Positions 44,437 through 53,922 of a stretch of 64,000 bases of DNA are shown in pieces. A model generated the notes under the pieces. It did not search any database, was not told the DNA's origin, and was given only the letters and a program-made list of their open reading frames with translations. Made by a program: the position numbers and the translations under genes. This DNA is from Helcococcus kunzii ATCC 51366 (GTDB lineage: Bacteria > Bacillota > Clostridia > Tissierellales > Peptoniphilaceae), in contig NZ_JH601088.1 in the NCBI RefSeq assembly GCF_000245755.1, positions 807,335 through 871,334 of the forward strand, written 5' to 3'. Numbering within the stretch: the stretch's first letter is position 1; each line of letters begins with the position of its first letter.

Positions 44437-44983
44437 ATTAATTAAAAATGGTAAAGTCCATTTAGAAGAACATGTAAACAAATATAGAGAGAGCTTAAAT
44501 ACTATAAGAGCTGGTAGAGCAAACCCAGCTTTAGTTGAAAATATTGGATTTAATTACTATGGTACAGAAACACCAATCAAAAATGCTGCAACAATTACTG
44601 TTCCAGAAGCAAGATTATTAGTTATCCAACCATGGGATGCATCACAATTAAAAGAAATTGAAAAAGCTATTTTAGCATCAAATATTGGTATTACTCCATC
44701 TAACGATGGTAAAGTATTGAGATTACCATTCCCTGAATTAAATGAAAGCACAAGAAAAAATCTTGTAAAAGATGTAAAGAATAAAGGTGAACAATCAAAA
44801 ATTGGTATCAGAAATTATAGACGTGAAATGATTGATACAGTTAAGAAAGCAGAAAAAGATAAAGAAATATCTGAAGATGAAAGAAAAGCATTAGAAGATG
44901 ACGTTCAAAAATTAATAGATGAATATATTAAAAAACTTGACGAAGTGACAAAAGCTAAAGAGAAAGAATTACTAACAATATAA
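44426..44983 (+). CDS. frr: ribosome recycling factor
   Basis: I start at the ATG at 44426, six bases behind GGAGG, which lies inside the end of pyrH. The 185-residue product matches [24 protein letters not shown] (about 20-40), the [14 protein letters not shown] segment and the C-terminal helix. With EF-G it splits post-termination ribosomes. Length is exact for the family. Confidence 0.97.
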   Translation: MVDKLIKNGKVHLEEHVNKYRESLNTIRAGRANPALVENIGFNYYGTETPIKNAATITVPEARLLVIQPWDASQLKEIEKAILASNIGITPSNDGKVLRLPFPELNESTRKNLVKDVKNKGEQSKIGIRNYRREMIDTVKKAEKDKEISEDERKALEDDVQKLIDEYIKKLDEVTKAKEKELLTI

Positions 44984-45004
44984 TAAATTTTAGAGAGAAA
45001 GCAT

Positions 45005-45745
45005 ATGGATGATAATAAATTAAAACAATTAATAGAAGATTTTTCATTAGAACATATTGCAATAATTATGGATGGAAATGGGCGATGGGCAGAAAGAAAA
45101 GGACTGTCTAGGTCGGCTGGGCATGACGCCGGTATGGATAAAGTTATTGAAATAATTGAAACAGCTGATAAATTAAATATTAAATACTTAAGTCTATATG
45201 CTTTTTCTACTGAAAATTGGAAAAGACCAAAACTTGAAGTCAGTACATTATTTTCAATATTAAATATTTTTGTAAAAAATGAATTAGATAGATTAAATAG
45301 AAAAAATGTAAAAGTTACTACAATGGGTGATACTAGTAAATTACCATTCCAAAGTAGAAAAGCACTTGAATATGCTAAAAATAAGACTAAAGATAATACT
45401 GGTTTAGTTTTAAATATTGGTATAAACTATGGTTCAAAAGAAGAAATAAAAAATGCAATTATTGATATGTACAATGATATAGAAAAAGGTGATTTATCTA
45501 TAGAAAATATAGAAAATGAAACTCTTTCTAAATATCTTTACACTCATGATATACCAGATCCTGATTTACTTATTAGAACTGGTGGAGAATTGAGATTATC
45601 CAATTTTATGCTATTTCAATTAGCATATTCTGAGTTTTATTTTACAAAAGTATTATGGCCAGATTTTAATGAAGATGAGTTTAAAAAGGCTATTGAAGAT
45701 TTTATTAAGAGAGATAGAAGATTTGGCGGATTAAATAATGAATAA
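45005..45745 (+). CDS. uppS: isoprenyl (undecaprenyl) diphosphate synthase
   Basis: The 246-residue cis-prenyltransferase has HIAIIMDGNGRWAERKG (about 18-34; catalytic Asp in MDGN), the YAFSTENWKRP motif (about 65-75) and LLIRTGGELRLSNFMLFQLAYSEFYF near 190-213 (arginines for diphosphate). It makes the C55 carrier lipid for peptidoglycan. It overlaps cdsA by eight bases. Confidence 0.96.
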   Translation: MDDNKLKQLIEDFSLEHIAIIMDGNGRWAERKGLSRSAGHDAGMDKVIEIIETADKLNIKYLSLYAFSTENWKRPKLEVSTLFSILNIFVKNELDRLNRKNVKVTTMGDTSKLPFQSRKALEYAKNKTKDNTGLVLNIGINYGSKEEIKNAIIDMYNDIEKGDLSIENIENETLSKYLYTHDIPDPDLLIRTGGELRLSNFMLFQLAYSEFYFTKVLWPDFNEDEFKKAIEDFIKRDRRFGGLNNE

Positions 45746-46520
45746 CTTTATTACTAGAGTATTAACTGGTATTATCATAATAGCAGTTTTTCTAATATTA
45801 ATTTTTATAAATAGACTATTACTAGTATTTGGGATAATTGCTATATCTACAATAGCAATTTATGAAATGTTAAATGCTTTCAACAAGATGAATTATAAAA
45901 CGAAAAATTACGCATCTTATATATTTAATATTGCTTTTATAATTTTTGCTGAGTATTTGGATTTTAAATATATGTTTCCAATTTTTACAATATATATAAT
46001 TTCACTTCTAATATCGATAGTATTAGATGTGAATTTTACATTTAGTGAGCTTACAACTAATGTATTTATAGCTATATATATTACAGTACCATATGCTTAT
46101 GTGTTGCAATTAAAGGATCCAAAATGGGTGTTATATGCTTTTGCAATCCCTGCTGCAACTGATACATTTGCATATATTTTTGGTATGTTGTTTGGTAAAC
46201 ATAAATTAATTGAAAGGCTTTCTCCTAAAAAAACGATTGAAGGTGCAATTGGGGGTATATTAGGGGGCATATTCTTTACATTTGCCTTCATGAAATTATA
46301 TAATTTAGAATATAATATAATTATATATATTGCCGCAATTATATTTTCTATAGTTTCACAAATAGGGGATTTATTTGCTTCATTAATTAAAAGAAAAGCA
46401 AATATAAAAGATTATGGAAATATATTGGCTGGACATGGAGGAATAATGGATAGGTTTGATTCATTATTACTTGTTGCTCCACTAGTATATATTTTAGTAA
46501 ATTATTTGAGGTTAGTATGA
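45738..46520 (+). CDS. cdsA: phosphatidate cytidylyltransferase
   Basis: The 260-residue membrane protein has about seven hydrophobic segments and the CDP-diglyceride synthase signature at the C-terminal half: SPKKTIEGAIGGILGG (about 161-176) and SQIGDLFASLIKRKANIKDYG, ending GHGGIMDRFDSLL. It makes CDP-diacylglycerol for phospholipid synthesis. It overlaps uppS and rseP by 8 and 4 bases. The gene dxr, commonly found next, is absent. Confidence 0.96.
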   Translation: MNNFITRVLTGIIIIAVFLILIFINRLLLVFGIIAISTIAIYEMLNAFNKMNYKTKNYASYIFNIAFIIFAEYLDFKYMFPIFTIYIISLLISIVLDVNFTFSELTTNVFIAIYITVPYAYVLQLKDPKWVLYAFAIPAATDTFAYIFGMLFGKHKLIERLSPKKTIEGAIGGILGGIFFTFAFMKLYNLEYNIIIYIAAIIFSIVSQIGDLFASLIKRKANIKDYGNILAGHGGIMDRFDSLLLVAPLVYILVNYLRLV

Positions 46521-47524
46521 AAGAATTTTTAAATATAGGACTTGGTATTGTGATGTTTCTTTTCTTAATCACAATTCATGAGGGAGGACATTTCTTAGGT
46601 GCAAAATTATCAGGTATTAAAGTAAATGAATTTGCAGTAGGAATGGGCCCAAAGATTTGGGGGAAACAAGGTGGAGAAACACTATATTCATTTCGTGCAT
46701 TGCCAATAGGTGGATATGTTATGATGGAAGGTGAGGAAACTGATTCTGAAGATTCCAGAAGTTATAATAATTCTAAACCATGGAAAAGATTTTTAACTAT
46801 TCTAGCTGGACCAGCGACAAATTTAATATTTGCCGTGTTGATATTTTTAATTATAAATTTATCTACAGGAGTTGTTTCAAATAAAATTGAAAGTTTTTCA
46901 GAAAATTCTCCTGCACAACAAGCTGGTATGCAAATAGGCGATGAAATCAAATCTGTAAATGGTAGTAAAATTCGTATTTTTCCTGAAATAGGTGACAATT
47001 TAAACAAATCTAAAGACAAAAACAAAGTTGAAGTTGTTGTAAAAAGAGCTCAAAAAGAGTTAAAATTTGATATTGTTCCACAAGAAATGGAAGGAAGAAA
47101 AGTAATTGGTATCACTCCACTTGTAGAAAAAGGTTTTTTACCTAGTCTAGGAAACGCTTTTAATTTAACTATATTTATTATGGTACAAATTTGGACAAGT
47201 TTGATTGGTTTATTCTCCGGTGTACTTGGACTTGAACAATTGGGTGGTCCTGTCGCAGTTATAGGACAAGTATCTACTGTAGCAAGTATGGGATTTGATA
47301 AGTTTCTATTTTTTGCAGCGATGATTTCTGTAAACTTAGGATTCTTTAATTTAATACCTATACCAGCGCTAGATGGATCTAAATTGTTATTTATCACTAT
47401 AGAAATGATAACTGGCAAACCAATAAATAGAAAATTTGAACAAATTATTTCTATCATTGGCTTCTTATTCTTAATTGGTTTAATGATAATAGTGACGATA
47501 AAAGATGTAATTAAATTATTTTAA
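46517..47524 (+). CDS. rseP: site-2 protease RseP/RasP family zinc metalloprotease
   Basis: The 335-residue protein has the zinc-binding HEGGH (H21-H25) in the first membrane helix, a single PDZ domain (about 115-190, with GDEIKSVNG) and the second metal motif in PIPALDGSKLL (about 277-287). Site-2 proteases cut membrane-spanning anti-sigma factors and signal-peptide remnants. The start overlaps the cdsA stop (ATGA). Length is normal for single-PDZ Gram-positive members. Confidence 0.95.
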   Translation: MKEFLNIGLGIVMFLFLITIHEGGHFLGAKLSGIKVNEFAVGMGPKIWGKQGGETLYSFRALPIGGYVMMEGEETDSEDSRSYNNSKPWKRFLTILAGPATNLIFAVLIFLIINLSTGVVSNKIESFSENSPAQQAGMQIGDEIKSVNGSKIRIFPEIGDNLNKSKDKNKVEVVVKRAQKELKFDIVPQEMEGRKVIGITPLVEKGFLPSLGNAFNLTIFIMVQIWTSLIGLFSGVLGLEQLGGPVAVIGQVSTVASMGFDKFLFFAAMISVNLGFFNLIPIPALDGSKLLFITIEMITGKPINRKFEQIISIIGFLFLIGLMIIVTIKDVIKLF

Positions 47525-47535
47525 AGGATATTTTA

Positions 47536-50500
47536 ATGGAATTTAATAATATTATTGATGAATTTAATAATAAAAACAAAACGAAACTGATGCTTGATGA
47601 AGTTTCGTTTTTTAAAATTGAAAACGAATTAGAGATAATATTTCTTTCAAAAAACATAATTGATAAGGAAGATGTCTATTTCTTTTTTAAAGAAAAATTA
47701 CAGGATTTTGGTATTAATATATCTATTGATGTTATAACATTGGAAGATGTATTTAAATATCTAAATACAGTATTTCCAAATTTAATTTATGAAATAATTG
47801 AGGATAAGGTAAATATCAAAGTTGTAAATAAAAAAGAAAAAGATTTCTATTTATCAAAAGATATTTTTCAAAGGTTTAGAAATAAAATAGATCAATTTGA
47901 TATGGATATTGATTTTATACTAAATGATGGTTTCGATGAAGAAGAAATATTAAATCTAGAAAAACAAAAAAAAGAACAGGTTTTACAAGAAATTAAAATG
48001 GCTCAATCTGCTCAAGAAAAAATTGAACAAAAAAGAGCACAGCAATCCGAAAAAGATGATAGTTCTTTATTTAGATACGGTTTTTATAAGGCTGCTCCAG
48101 CTGAGTTTACAGAAATTGAAGATTTAATAGATGATGTAAATAAAGTCAAAATTAAGGGAATAGTATACGAGCTAGAATATGTCAAAGTAAAAAGTGGACA
48201 ATTTGTAAAGTTTGATGTTGATAATGGTAGATTTGCAGTCTCTTGTAAACTATATGTAAGAGATGATAAAATTGAAGATTTTAATTCTAGATTTAAAAAT
48301 GGGATGAATGTTATCATTTCCGGTATTTATAAATATGATGAATGGGAAAAAGAATCTGTCTTAAATGTTTCTAGTATTGAAGAAACTTTTATTACAAAAA
48401 AATTAGATTTAAGAGATGACAAAAGAATTGAGTTTAACATTCATACTAAATATTCAAACTTAGAATCCGTCGTAGATGTTAGTGATTTATTTACAAGATT
48501 AAAAGATTGGGGACATACTTCAGTAGGTGTTTCCGATTTATTTAATGTACAAGCGTATCCAGAAATATATAAAGCTACTAAATCAAGCGGTATAAAATTA
48601 AATTTAGGTATACAAACTAATTTTATTGAAAGTGATGTTTCTATAATGAAAAACTATTATAATTTACCTATTAAAGGCAAAGATTATGTAGTATTTGATA
48701 TTGAAACAACAGGATTATCAAACTTTAGAGATAAAATTATAGAATTTGGTGCTGTAAAAGTTAGAGATAATGAAATTGTTGATGTTTTTGAAGAATTTGT
48801 AAATCCAGAAGAACCATTAAGTACATTTACAACTGAATTAACTGGGATTACTGATGATATGGTAGTAAATGCAGATACTATTGATAAAGTAATGCCTAGA
48901 TTCCTAGAGTTTAGCAAAGATTGTATATTAGTTGCTCATAATGCTGAATTTGACGTTGGTTTTGTTATTGAAAAATCTAATATGTTAAATTTAGAAATTA
49001 AGCCTATATATATCGATACCGTATATCTTTCAAGAGTATTAAATCCTGACTTTACAAATCACAAATTAAATACTTTGACTAAACATTATAATGTTAACTT
49101 ATTAAATCACCACAGAGCTTCAGATGATGCGAGAGCTACAGGACATGTATTTATTAAGATGTTAAAACAGCTTAGTGAAAAAGGTATAGAAATTGATGAA
49201 AACATTAATAAGATAACAGATGAATTTATTCCAAATCAACACAAAGAGTATCAGGGAACTATTTTTGTTCAAAACAAGATTGGATTAAAAAATCTATACA
49301 CAATAGTTTCTAAATCAAATCTAGACTATTACAATAGAGAGCCAGGAATACCTATGAATGTACTTGAATCTCTTCACGAGGGTTTATTGATTGGTACTGG
49401 TAATTACAAGAGTAAATTGTTTAATCTAATCGCCCTAGAATATGATGATGAAGTATTACTAAATGAAGCAAAATCTTTTGATTATATAAGCCTTATTCCT
49501 TTAGATTTTCATAAGCATTTAATTAATCGTGGATACATAAGGGATGAAGAACATCTTAAAAATATTAATTTAAAATTAATTGAAATTGCTGATAAATTGG
49601 ATAAATTAGCTTTAGCTATGGGAGATGTTTATTATATCGATAAAAAAGATTATCCATTTAGAAATATATTAAAGAATTATCCTAGAAAAAGATCTCAGGA
49701 AAATTCTGGAGCATTTTATCTAAAAACTACACAGGAAATGCTTGATGAATTTAGCTATTTAGATTTAGATTTGCAAAAACAGGTAGTTATAGAAAATACT
49801 CATAAATTGGATGAAATGATTGAAAATATTTCTCCTATTGCAGATGGTACATTCCCACCAAGAATAAAAAACGCAGAACAAATATTAAAAGATGATTCAT
49901 ATGCAGTTGCAAGATCAATATATGGTGATGAATTACCAGAAATTGTATCTTCAAGATTAGAAAAGGAGCTTAATTCTATTATTTCAAATGGTTATGCTGC
50001 TTTATATATGATTGCAAAAATGTTAGTTAAAAAGTCTAATGATGATGGATATCTTGTAGGGTCAAGAGGTAGTGTTGGGTCAAGTTTTGCTGCAACAATG
50101 GCAGAAATTACTGAAGTAAATCCACTTCCACCTCATTATGTTTGTACAGAATGTAAACATAGTGAATTTGTATCTGATCCAAGATATACATGTGGGGTAG
50201 ATTTACCAGATAAGAAATGTCCAAAATGTAATATTGATATGAGAAAAGATGGTTTTGATATACCTTTTGAAGTTTTCTTAGGATTTAATGGAGATAAAGA
50301 ACCAGATATTGACCTTAACTTTGCTTCAGTTTATCAATCTAGAATTCACAAATATACAGAGACATTATTTGGTAAAGATAAAGTGTTTAGAGCTGGTACT
50401 TTAGGTACTATAGCTGAAAAAACTGCATATGGTATGGCTAGAAAATATAAGACATTTTATCCTGAAGATGAAATGATAAAAACTGATAAAGCAAATATTA

Positions 50501-51735
50501 ATCGTGTAAAAAGATATATAACGGGAGTTAAAAGAACTACTGGACAACATGCTGGTGGATTAATTATTGTGCCTGAAGATAAAGACATTGAAGATTTCAC
50601 ACCCGTGCAATATCCAGCAGATAGAAAAGATAGTGGAATTATAACTACACACTTTGATTATCATGCTATCGATACAAACTTATTAAAATTGGACCTTTTA
50701 GGTCACAATGCTCCTACAATTATAAGATTGTTATCAGATATGAGTGGTATAAATGCTGTTGAAGTAGATTTAGCAGATAAAGATACCATGAGTATATTTA
50801 ATTCAACTGAAAAATTAAATATAGCTCATGACTATAGCAATATAACAGATGGTTCTTTAGGTATACCAGAATTTGGTACAAAATTTGTAAGAGGTATGCT
50901 AGCTGATACAAAACCTACTACATTCGAAGAATTGATACGTATTTCAGGTTTATCTCATGGTACGGATGTTTGGTTGGGTAATGCTCAAGAACTTATTAGA
51001 AGTGGCACCTGTGAGCTTAGAAGTGCAATCTGTACAAGGGATGATATCATGAATTATCTAATCGAAAAAGGTGTGGACTCTAAATTATCATTTGACATAA
51101 TGGAAGCTGTTAGAAAGGGTAGAGGAGTTAAAGAAGAACAAATTGTAGAAATGAAAAAATGTAATGTACCAGATTGGTATATTGATTCATGTCAGAAAAT
51201 ACAATATATGTTCCCTAAAGCACACGCTGTAGCATATGTAATGATGAGTTATAGAATTGCATATTTCAAAGTTCATCATCCTGCGTATTTTTACGCTGTA
51301 TATTTCACAAATGCAATAAGTGATTTTAAATATATTCACATTTCTAAAGGACTAAATTATTTAACAACATTTATCAATTCATTAAAAAGCTCTGAAGGTT
51401 TTGAAATAGATAATGAATTTTATTGTTATGAGTTAGCGGAAGAAATGTTTGCGAGAGATTTGAAATTTGAGGCGGTAGATTTGTATAAATCACATCCAAC
51501 CAACTTTACTGTTATAGATGAAAAAACAATTTTACCTCCATTAATGGCGGTAGAAAATGTTTCAGAAGCTATGGCACTTAGAATAGACGAAGCACGTCAA
51601 GATTATAAGTTTATTTCTAAAGAAGATTTTATGAAGAAAACAAAAATCAATAAGACAGCACTAGAATCACTTGAGCTTAGCGGTATATTAGATGGTCTAC
51701 AAGATACAAATCAAATTGATTTCTTTTCCATGTAA
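47536..51735 (+). CDS. polC: DNA polymerase III subunit alpha, PolC type, with degenerate PHP domain
   Basis: The 1399-residue replicase has the PolC order: N-terminal and OB domains (about 1-290), PHP interrupted by the 3'-5' exonuclease, polymerase, then tail. Exonuclease motifs are VFDIETTGL (near 387), HNAEFDVGF and HRASDDARATGH. The polymerase has the zinc site (CTECKH, CGVD, CPKCN) and catalytic carboxylates in PDIDLNF near 930. The PHP domain has lost metal ligands: HLHT reads N301-I-H-T, the TDH motif reads S333-D-L, and the later NVHY reads D697-V-Y-Y. No frameshift is seen. It begins 11 bases after rseP; proS and ispG, often present between them, are absent. Confidence 0.97.
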   Translation: MEFNNIIDEFNNKNKTKLMLDEVSFFKIENELEIIFLSKNIIDKEDVYFFFKEKLQDFGINISIDVITLEDVFKYLNTVFPNLIYEIIEDKVNIKVVNKKEKDFYLSKDIFQRFRNKIDQFDMDIDFILNDGFDEEEILNLEKQKKEQVLQEIKMAQSAQEKIEQKRAQQSEKDDSSLFRYGFYKAAPAEFTEIEDLIDDVNKVKIKGIVYELEYVKVKSGQFVKFDVDNGRFAVSCKLYVRDDKIEDFNSRFKNGMNVIISGIYKYDEWEKESVLNVSSIEETFITKKLDLRDDKRIEFNIHTKYSNLESVVDVSDLFTRLKDWGHTSVGVSDLFNVQAYPEIYKATKSSGIKLNLGIQTNFIESDVSIMKNYYNLPIKGKDYVVFDIETTGLSNFRDKIIEFGAVKVRDNEIVDVFEEFVNPEEPLSTFTTELTGITDDMVVNADTIDKVMPRFLEFSKDCILVAHNAEFDVGFVIEKSNMLNLEIKPIYIDTVYLSRVLNPDFTNHKLNTLTKHYNVNLLNHHRASDDARATGHVFIKMLKQLSEKGIEIDENINKITDEFIPNQHKEYQGTIFVQNKIGLKNLYTIVSKSNLDYYNREPGIPMNVLESLHEGLLIGTGNYKSKLFNLIALEYDDEVLLNEAKSFDYISLIPLDFHKHLINRGYIRDEEHLKNINLKLIEIADKLDKLALAMGDVYYIDKKDYPFRNILKNYPRKRSQENSGAFYLKTTQEMLDEFSYLDLDLQKQVVIENTHKLDEMIENISPIADGTFPPRIKNAEQILKDDSYAVARSIYGDELPEIVSSRLEKELNSIISNGYAALYMIAKMLVKKSNDDGYLVGSRGSVGSSFAATMAEITEVNPLPPHYVCTECKHSEFVSDPRYTCGVDLPDKKCPKCNIDMRKDGFDIPFEVFLGFNGDKEPDIDLNFASVYQSRIHKYTETLFGKDKVFRAGTLGTIAEKTAYGMARKYKTFYPEDEMIKTDKANINRVKRYITGVKRTTGQHAGGLIIVPEDKDIEDFTPVQYPADRKDSGIITTHFDYHAIDTNLLKLDLLGHNAPTIIRLLSDMSGINAVEVDLADKDTMSIFNSTEKLNIAHDYSNITDGSLGIPEFGTKFVRGMLADTKPTTFEELIRISGLSHGTDVWLGNAQELIRSGTCELRSAICTRDDIMNYLIEKGVDSKLSFDIMEAVRKGRGVKEEQIVEMKKCNVPDWYIDSCQKIQYMFPKAHAVAYVMMSYRIAYFKVHHPAYFYAVYFTNAISDFKYIHISKGLNYLTTFINSLKSSEGFEIDNEFYCYELAEEMFARDLKFEAVDLYKSHPTNFTVIDEKTILPPLMAVENVSEAMALRIDEARQDYKFISKEDFMKKTKINKTALESLELSGILDGLQDTNQIDFFSM

Positions 51736-51761
51736 TAAGCTCTTTATAATAAGCGATTTAC

Positions 51762-51790
51762 TTGACCGTACTTTGATAAATTGATATAAT
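51762..51790 (+). promoter_or_regulatory. strong promoter of the rimP-nusA-infB operon
   Basis: TTGACC (51762-51767), 17-base spacer, TATAAT (51785-51790) with TG one base before the -10. This is the best consensus promoter in the window. Confidence 0.8.
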
Positions 51791-51814
51791 AAGACAAGAT
51801 GATAGAATGTTACT

Positions 51815-51845
51815 AAAGAGTGGGATACACCCACTCTTTATTTAT
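51815..51845 (+). terminator. leader terminator/attenuator upstream of rimP
   Basis: AAAGAGTGGG (51815-51824), loop ATACA, CCCACTCTTT (51830-51839), then ATTTATT. It lies in the leader, about 25 bases after the expected transcription start and 75 before rimP, so attenuation of the operon, for example by its own product NusA, is plausible. Confidence 0.7.
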
Positions 51846-51918
51846 TGATATGAACTCTTGACATGATTTCGTATGCTAAATCGAAAATAATACAACTACA
51901 AAACAAAAAGGAGCTTTT

Positions 51919-52377
51919 ATGGTAAATGATTTAATCAATAAATTGAAAAATGAGTTTGAACATGATATTAATGAGTTAGGATATGAATTAGTCGATATTG
52001 AATTTAAGACTGAAAGTGGAGAAAACTTTTTAAGATTTTTTATATACAATGAAGAAGGTATAACAATTGAAGATTGTGAAAAAGTTTCAAGATTTTTAGA
52101 TGTAAAATTAGATGAGCTTGATCCAATCAATAAACAGTACTATTTAGAAGTATCATCTCCAGATTTAAATAGACCATTAAAAACGGATGATGATCTGCGT
52201 AGAAACTTAGGGACAATAGTTGAAGTTGGACTATATAAAAAAATAAATGGAAGTAAAAATTATCAAGGTGAGTTAATATCATACGATGATGATAGCATTA
52301 CTTTAGAGATTGATGAAGAAGAAGTAAAACTGGAAAGAAAAGATATCAGTATTATAAAAGTTGCGATTATATTTTAG
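51919..52377 (+). CDS. rimP: ribosome maturation factor RimP
   Basis: The 152-residue protein has the two-domain RimP pattern: LGYELVDIEFKTESGENFLRFFI near 15-37, ITIEDCEKVSRFLD near 49-62, and YYLEVSSPDLNRPLKTDDDLRR near 74-95. It assists 30S assembly. AAAGGAG precedes the ATG, and nusA follows by nine bases, the usual order. Confidence 0.96.
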   Translation: MVNDLINKLKNEFEHDINELGYELVDIEFKTESGENFLRFFIYNEEGITIEDCEKVSRFLDVKLDELDPINKQYYLEVSSPDLNRPLKTDDDLRRNLGTIVEVGLYKKINGSKNYQGELISYDDDSITLEIDEEEVKLERKDISIIKVAIIF

Positions 52378-52386
52378 AGGGGAAAG

Positions 52387-53670
52387 ATGAGTAAAGAATT
52401 TATAAAAGCTTTAAGTGAAATTGAAAAAGAGAAAGGTATAAAAAAAGAAAGCATATTATCAGCTTTAGAAAAAGCTCTACTAAAGAGTTATGAAGAAAAT
52501 TACAAAGCTTCAAATGTAGAAATTGAAATAAATCCCGATACAGGAGATACAAAAGTTTATTCTATTAAACAAGTAGTGGAAACAGAAGACGAAATTGAAG
52601 ATCCTGATGTACAAATTATTTTAGAAGAAGCTTTAACTCATTCAAAAAGAGCAAAAGTTGGTGGAGAAGTTAAAGTAAAAGTAACACCTAAAAATTTTGC
52701 GAGAGTTGCAGCACAAAAAGCAAGAAATATTGTTATTCAACAAATTAGAGATGCTGAAAGAAAAGTTGTATTTGATAATTATATCGATAAAGAAAAAGAA
52801 ATCATTAATGGTGTAGTTCAAAGAATAGATTATAATAATGTCTATATTGACCTTGGTAGATCAGAAGGTCTAGTACCTGAAAAGGAATTAGTTGATGGTG
52901 AAGATCTACAACCAGGTGATAGAGTTAAATTATTTGTTAAGGAAGTTAAAGAAACTACTAAAGGTCCACAAATAATTTTATCAAGAAAAGATCCAGATTT
53001 TGTTACAAGACTATTTGAAATAGAAGTACCTGAAATTAGTCAAGGTATTGTTGAAATTATGAGTGTTTCAAGAGAAGCTGGTTATAGAACTAAAATCGCG
53101 GTATATGCAGAAGATCCAAATATTGATCCAGTGGGAGCTTGTGTTGGTGTTAAGGGAGCAAGAGTAAATTCAATAGTTGAAGAAATCAATGGTGAAAAAA
53201 TTGATATCATTACATGGAGTAAAGATATGAAAGTATTTATCTCAAATTCACTATCACCAGCTGAAGTTGAGTCTGTTTATATAAACGAAAAAACACAAGA
53301 AGCTGTAGCTTTTGTACCAGATAATCAATTATCACTTGCAATAGGTAAGGAAGGTCAAAATGTTAGACTTGCAGCAAAATTAACTAATTGGAAAATAGAT
53401 ATTAAACCTTTAAGCAATAAAGAAGAAGTTTTAGAAAATCTTGATTTTTCTGAAAATGAAGATGAAATTGAAGAAGAAAATTCAATAGATACTGAATCAA
53501 CAATAGAATCTGAAAATTCAACTGATGAAATGGATAATATCGAAGATAACGATGAAATTTCAGAAAATGAAGAAAGTATTGAAGAAGATGAAGCATTAGA
53601 AGATATTGATGAAACTGATATTGTTGAAGAAAATTTACTAGAAGTAGAAGAAGAAAATGAAGAAATCTAA
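52387..53670 (+). CDS. nusA: transcription termination/antitermination factor NusA
   Basis: The 427-residue protein has the N-terminal polymerase-binding domain (1-130), an S1 domain (about 137-200, GVVQRIDYNNVYIDLGRSEG), and two KH domains with GVKGARVNSIVEEINGEKIDI and IGKEGQNVRLAAKLTNWKIDI. The last 80 residues are an extremely acidic low-complexity tail of Glu, Asp, Ser and Asn, absent from the roughly 370-residue bacillus NusA. AGGGG lies upstream. The tail coding region overlaps rnpM by 14 bases. Confidence 0.97.
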   Translation: MSKEFIKALSEIEKEKGIKKESILSALEKALLKSYEENYKASNVEIEINPDTGDTKVYSIKQVVETEDEIEDPDVQIILEEALTHSKRAKVGGEVKVKVTPKNFARVAAQKARNIVIQQIRDAERKVVFDNYIDKEKEIINGVVQRIDYNNVYIDLGRSEGLVPEKELVDGEDLQPGDRVKLFVKEVKETTKGPQIILSRKDPDFVTRLFEIEVPEISQGIVEIMSVSREAGYRTKIAVYAEDPNIDPVGACVGVKGARVNSIVEEINGEKIDIITWSKDMKVFISNSLSPAEVESVYINEKTQEAVAFVPDNQLSLAIGKEGQNVRLAAKLTNWKIDIKPLSNKEEVLENLDFSENEDEIEEENSIDTESTIESENSTDEMDNIEDNDEISENEESIEEDEALEDIDETDIVEENLLEVEEENEEI

Positions 53671-53911
53671 TATAAAACTTAGAAAGTGTATAGTATGTAC
53701 ACTTCAAAAAGATAAAGATGATTTAATAAGAATTGTAAGAGACAAAGAAGGAAAAATAAGTATAGATAATAGTGGAAAACTAAATGGACGAGGTGCTTAT
53801 ATATGCAAAAATAAAGAATGCATACAACAGGCTATAGAAACTAAAGTTTTAAATAGGCACTTAAAGTCAAAAGTAGATGATGATATCTACAAGGAGTTAG
53901 AAGCTATGTGA
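53657..53911 (+). CDS. rnpM: RNase P modulator RnpM (YlxR)
   Basis: The 84-residue protein matches the YlxR family: RKCIVCTLQKDKDDLIRIV (about 9-27) and the conserved GRGAYICKNKECI (about 44-56). The first family motif is usually R-x-C-x-x-C and is present. Recent work on relatives links it to RNase P binding. It lies inside the 3' end of nusA. A ylxQ gene (L7Ae-like), normally next, is missing. Confidence 0.93.
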   Translation: MKKSNIKLRKCIVCTLQKDKDDLIRIVRDKEGKISIDNSGKLNGRGAYICKNKECIQQAIETKVLNRHLKSKVDDDIYKELEAM

Positions 53912-53922
53912 AAGGTGGATAT

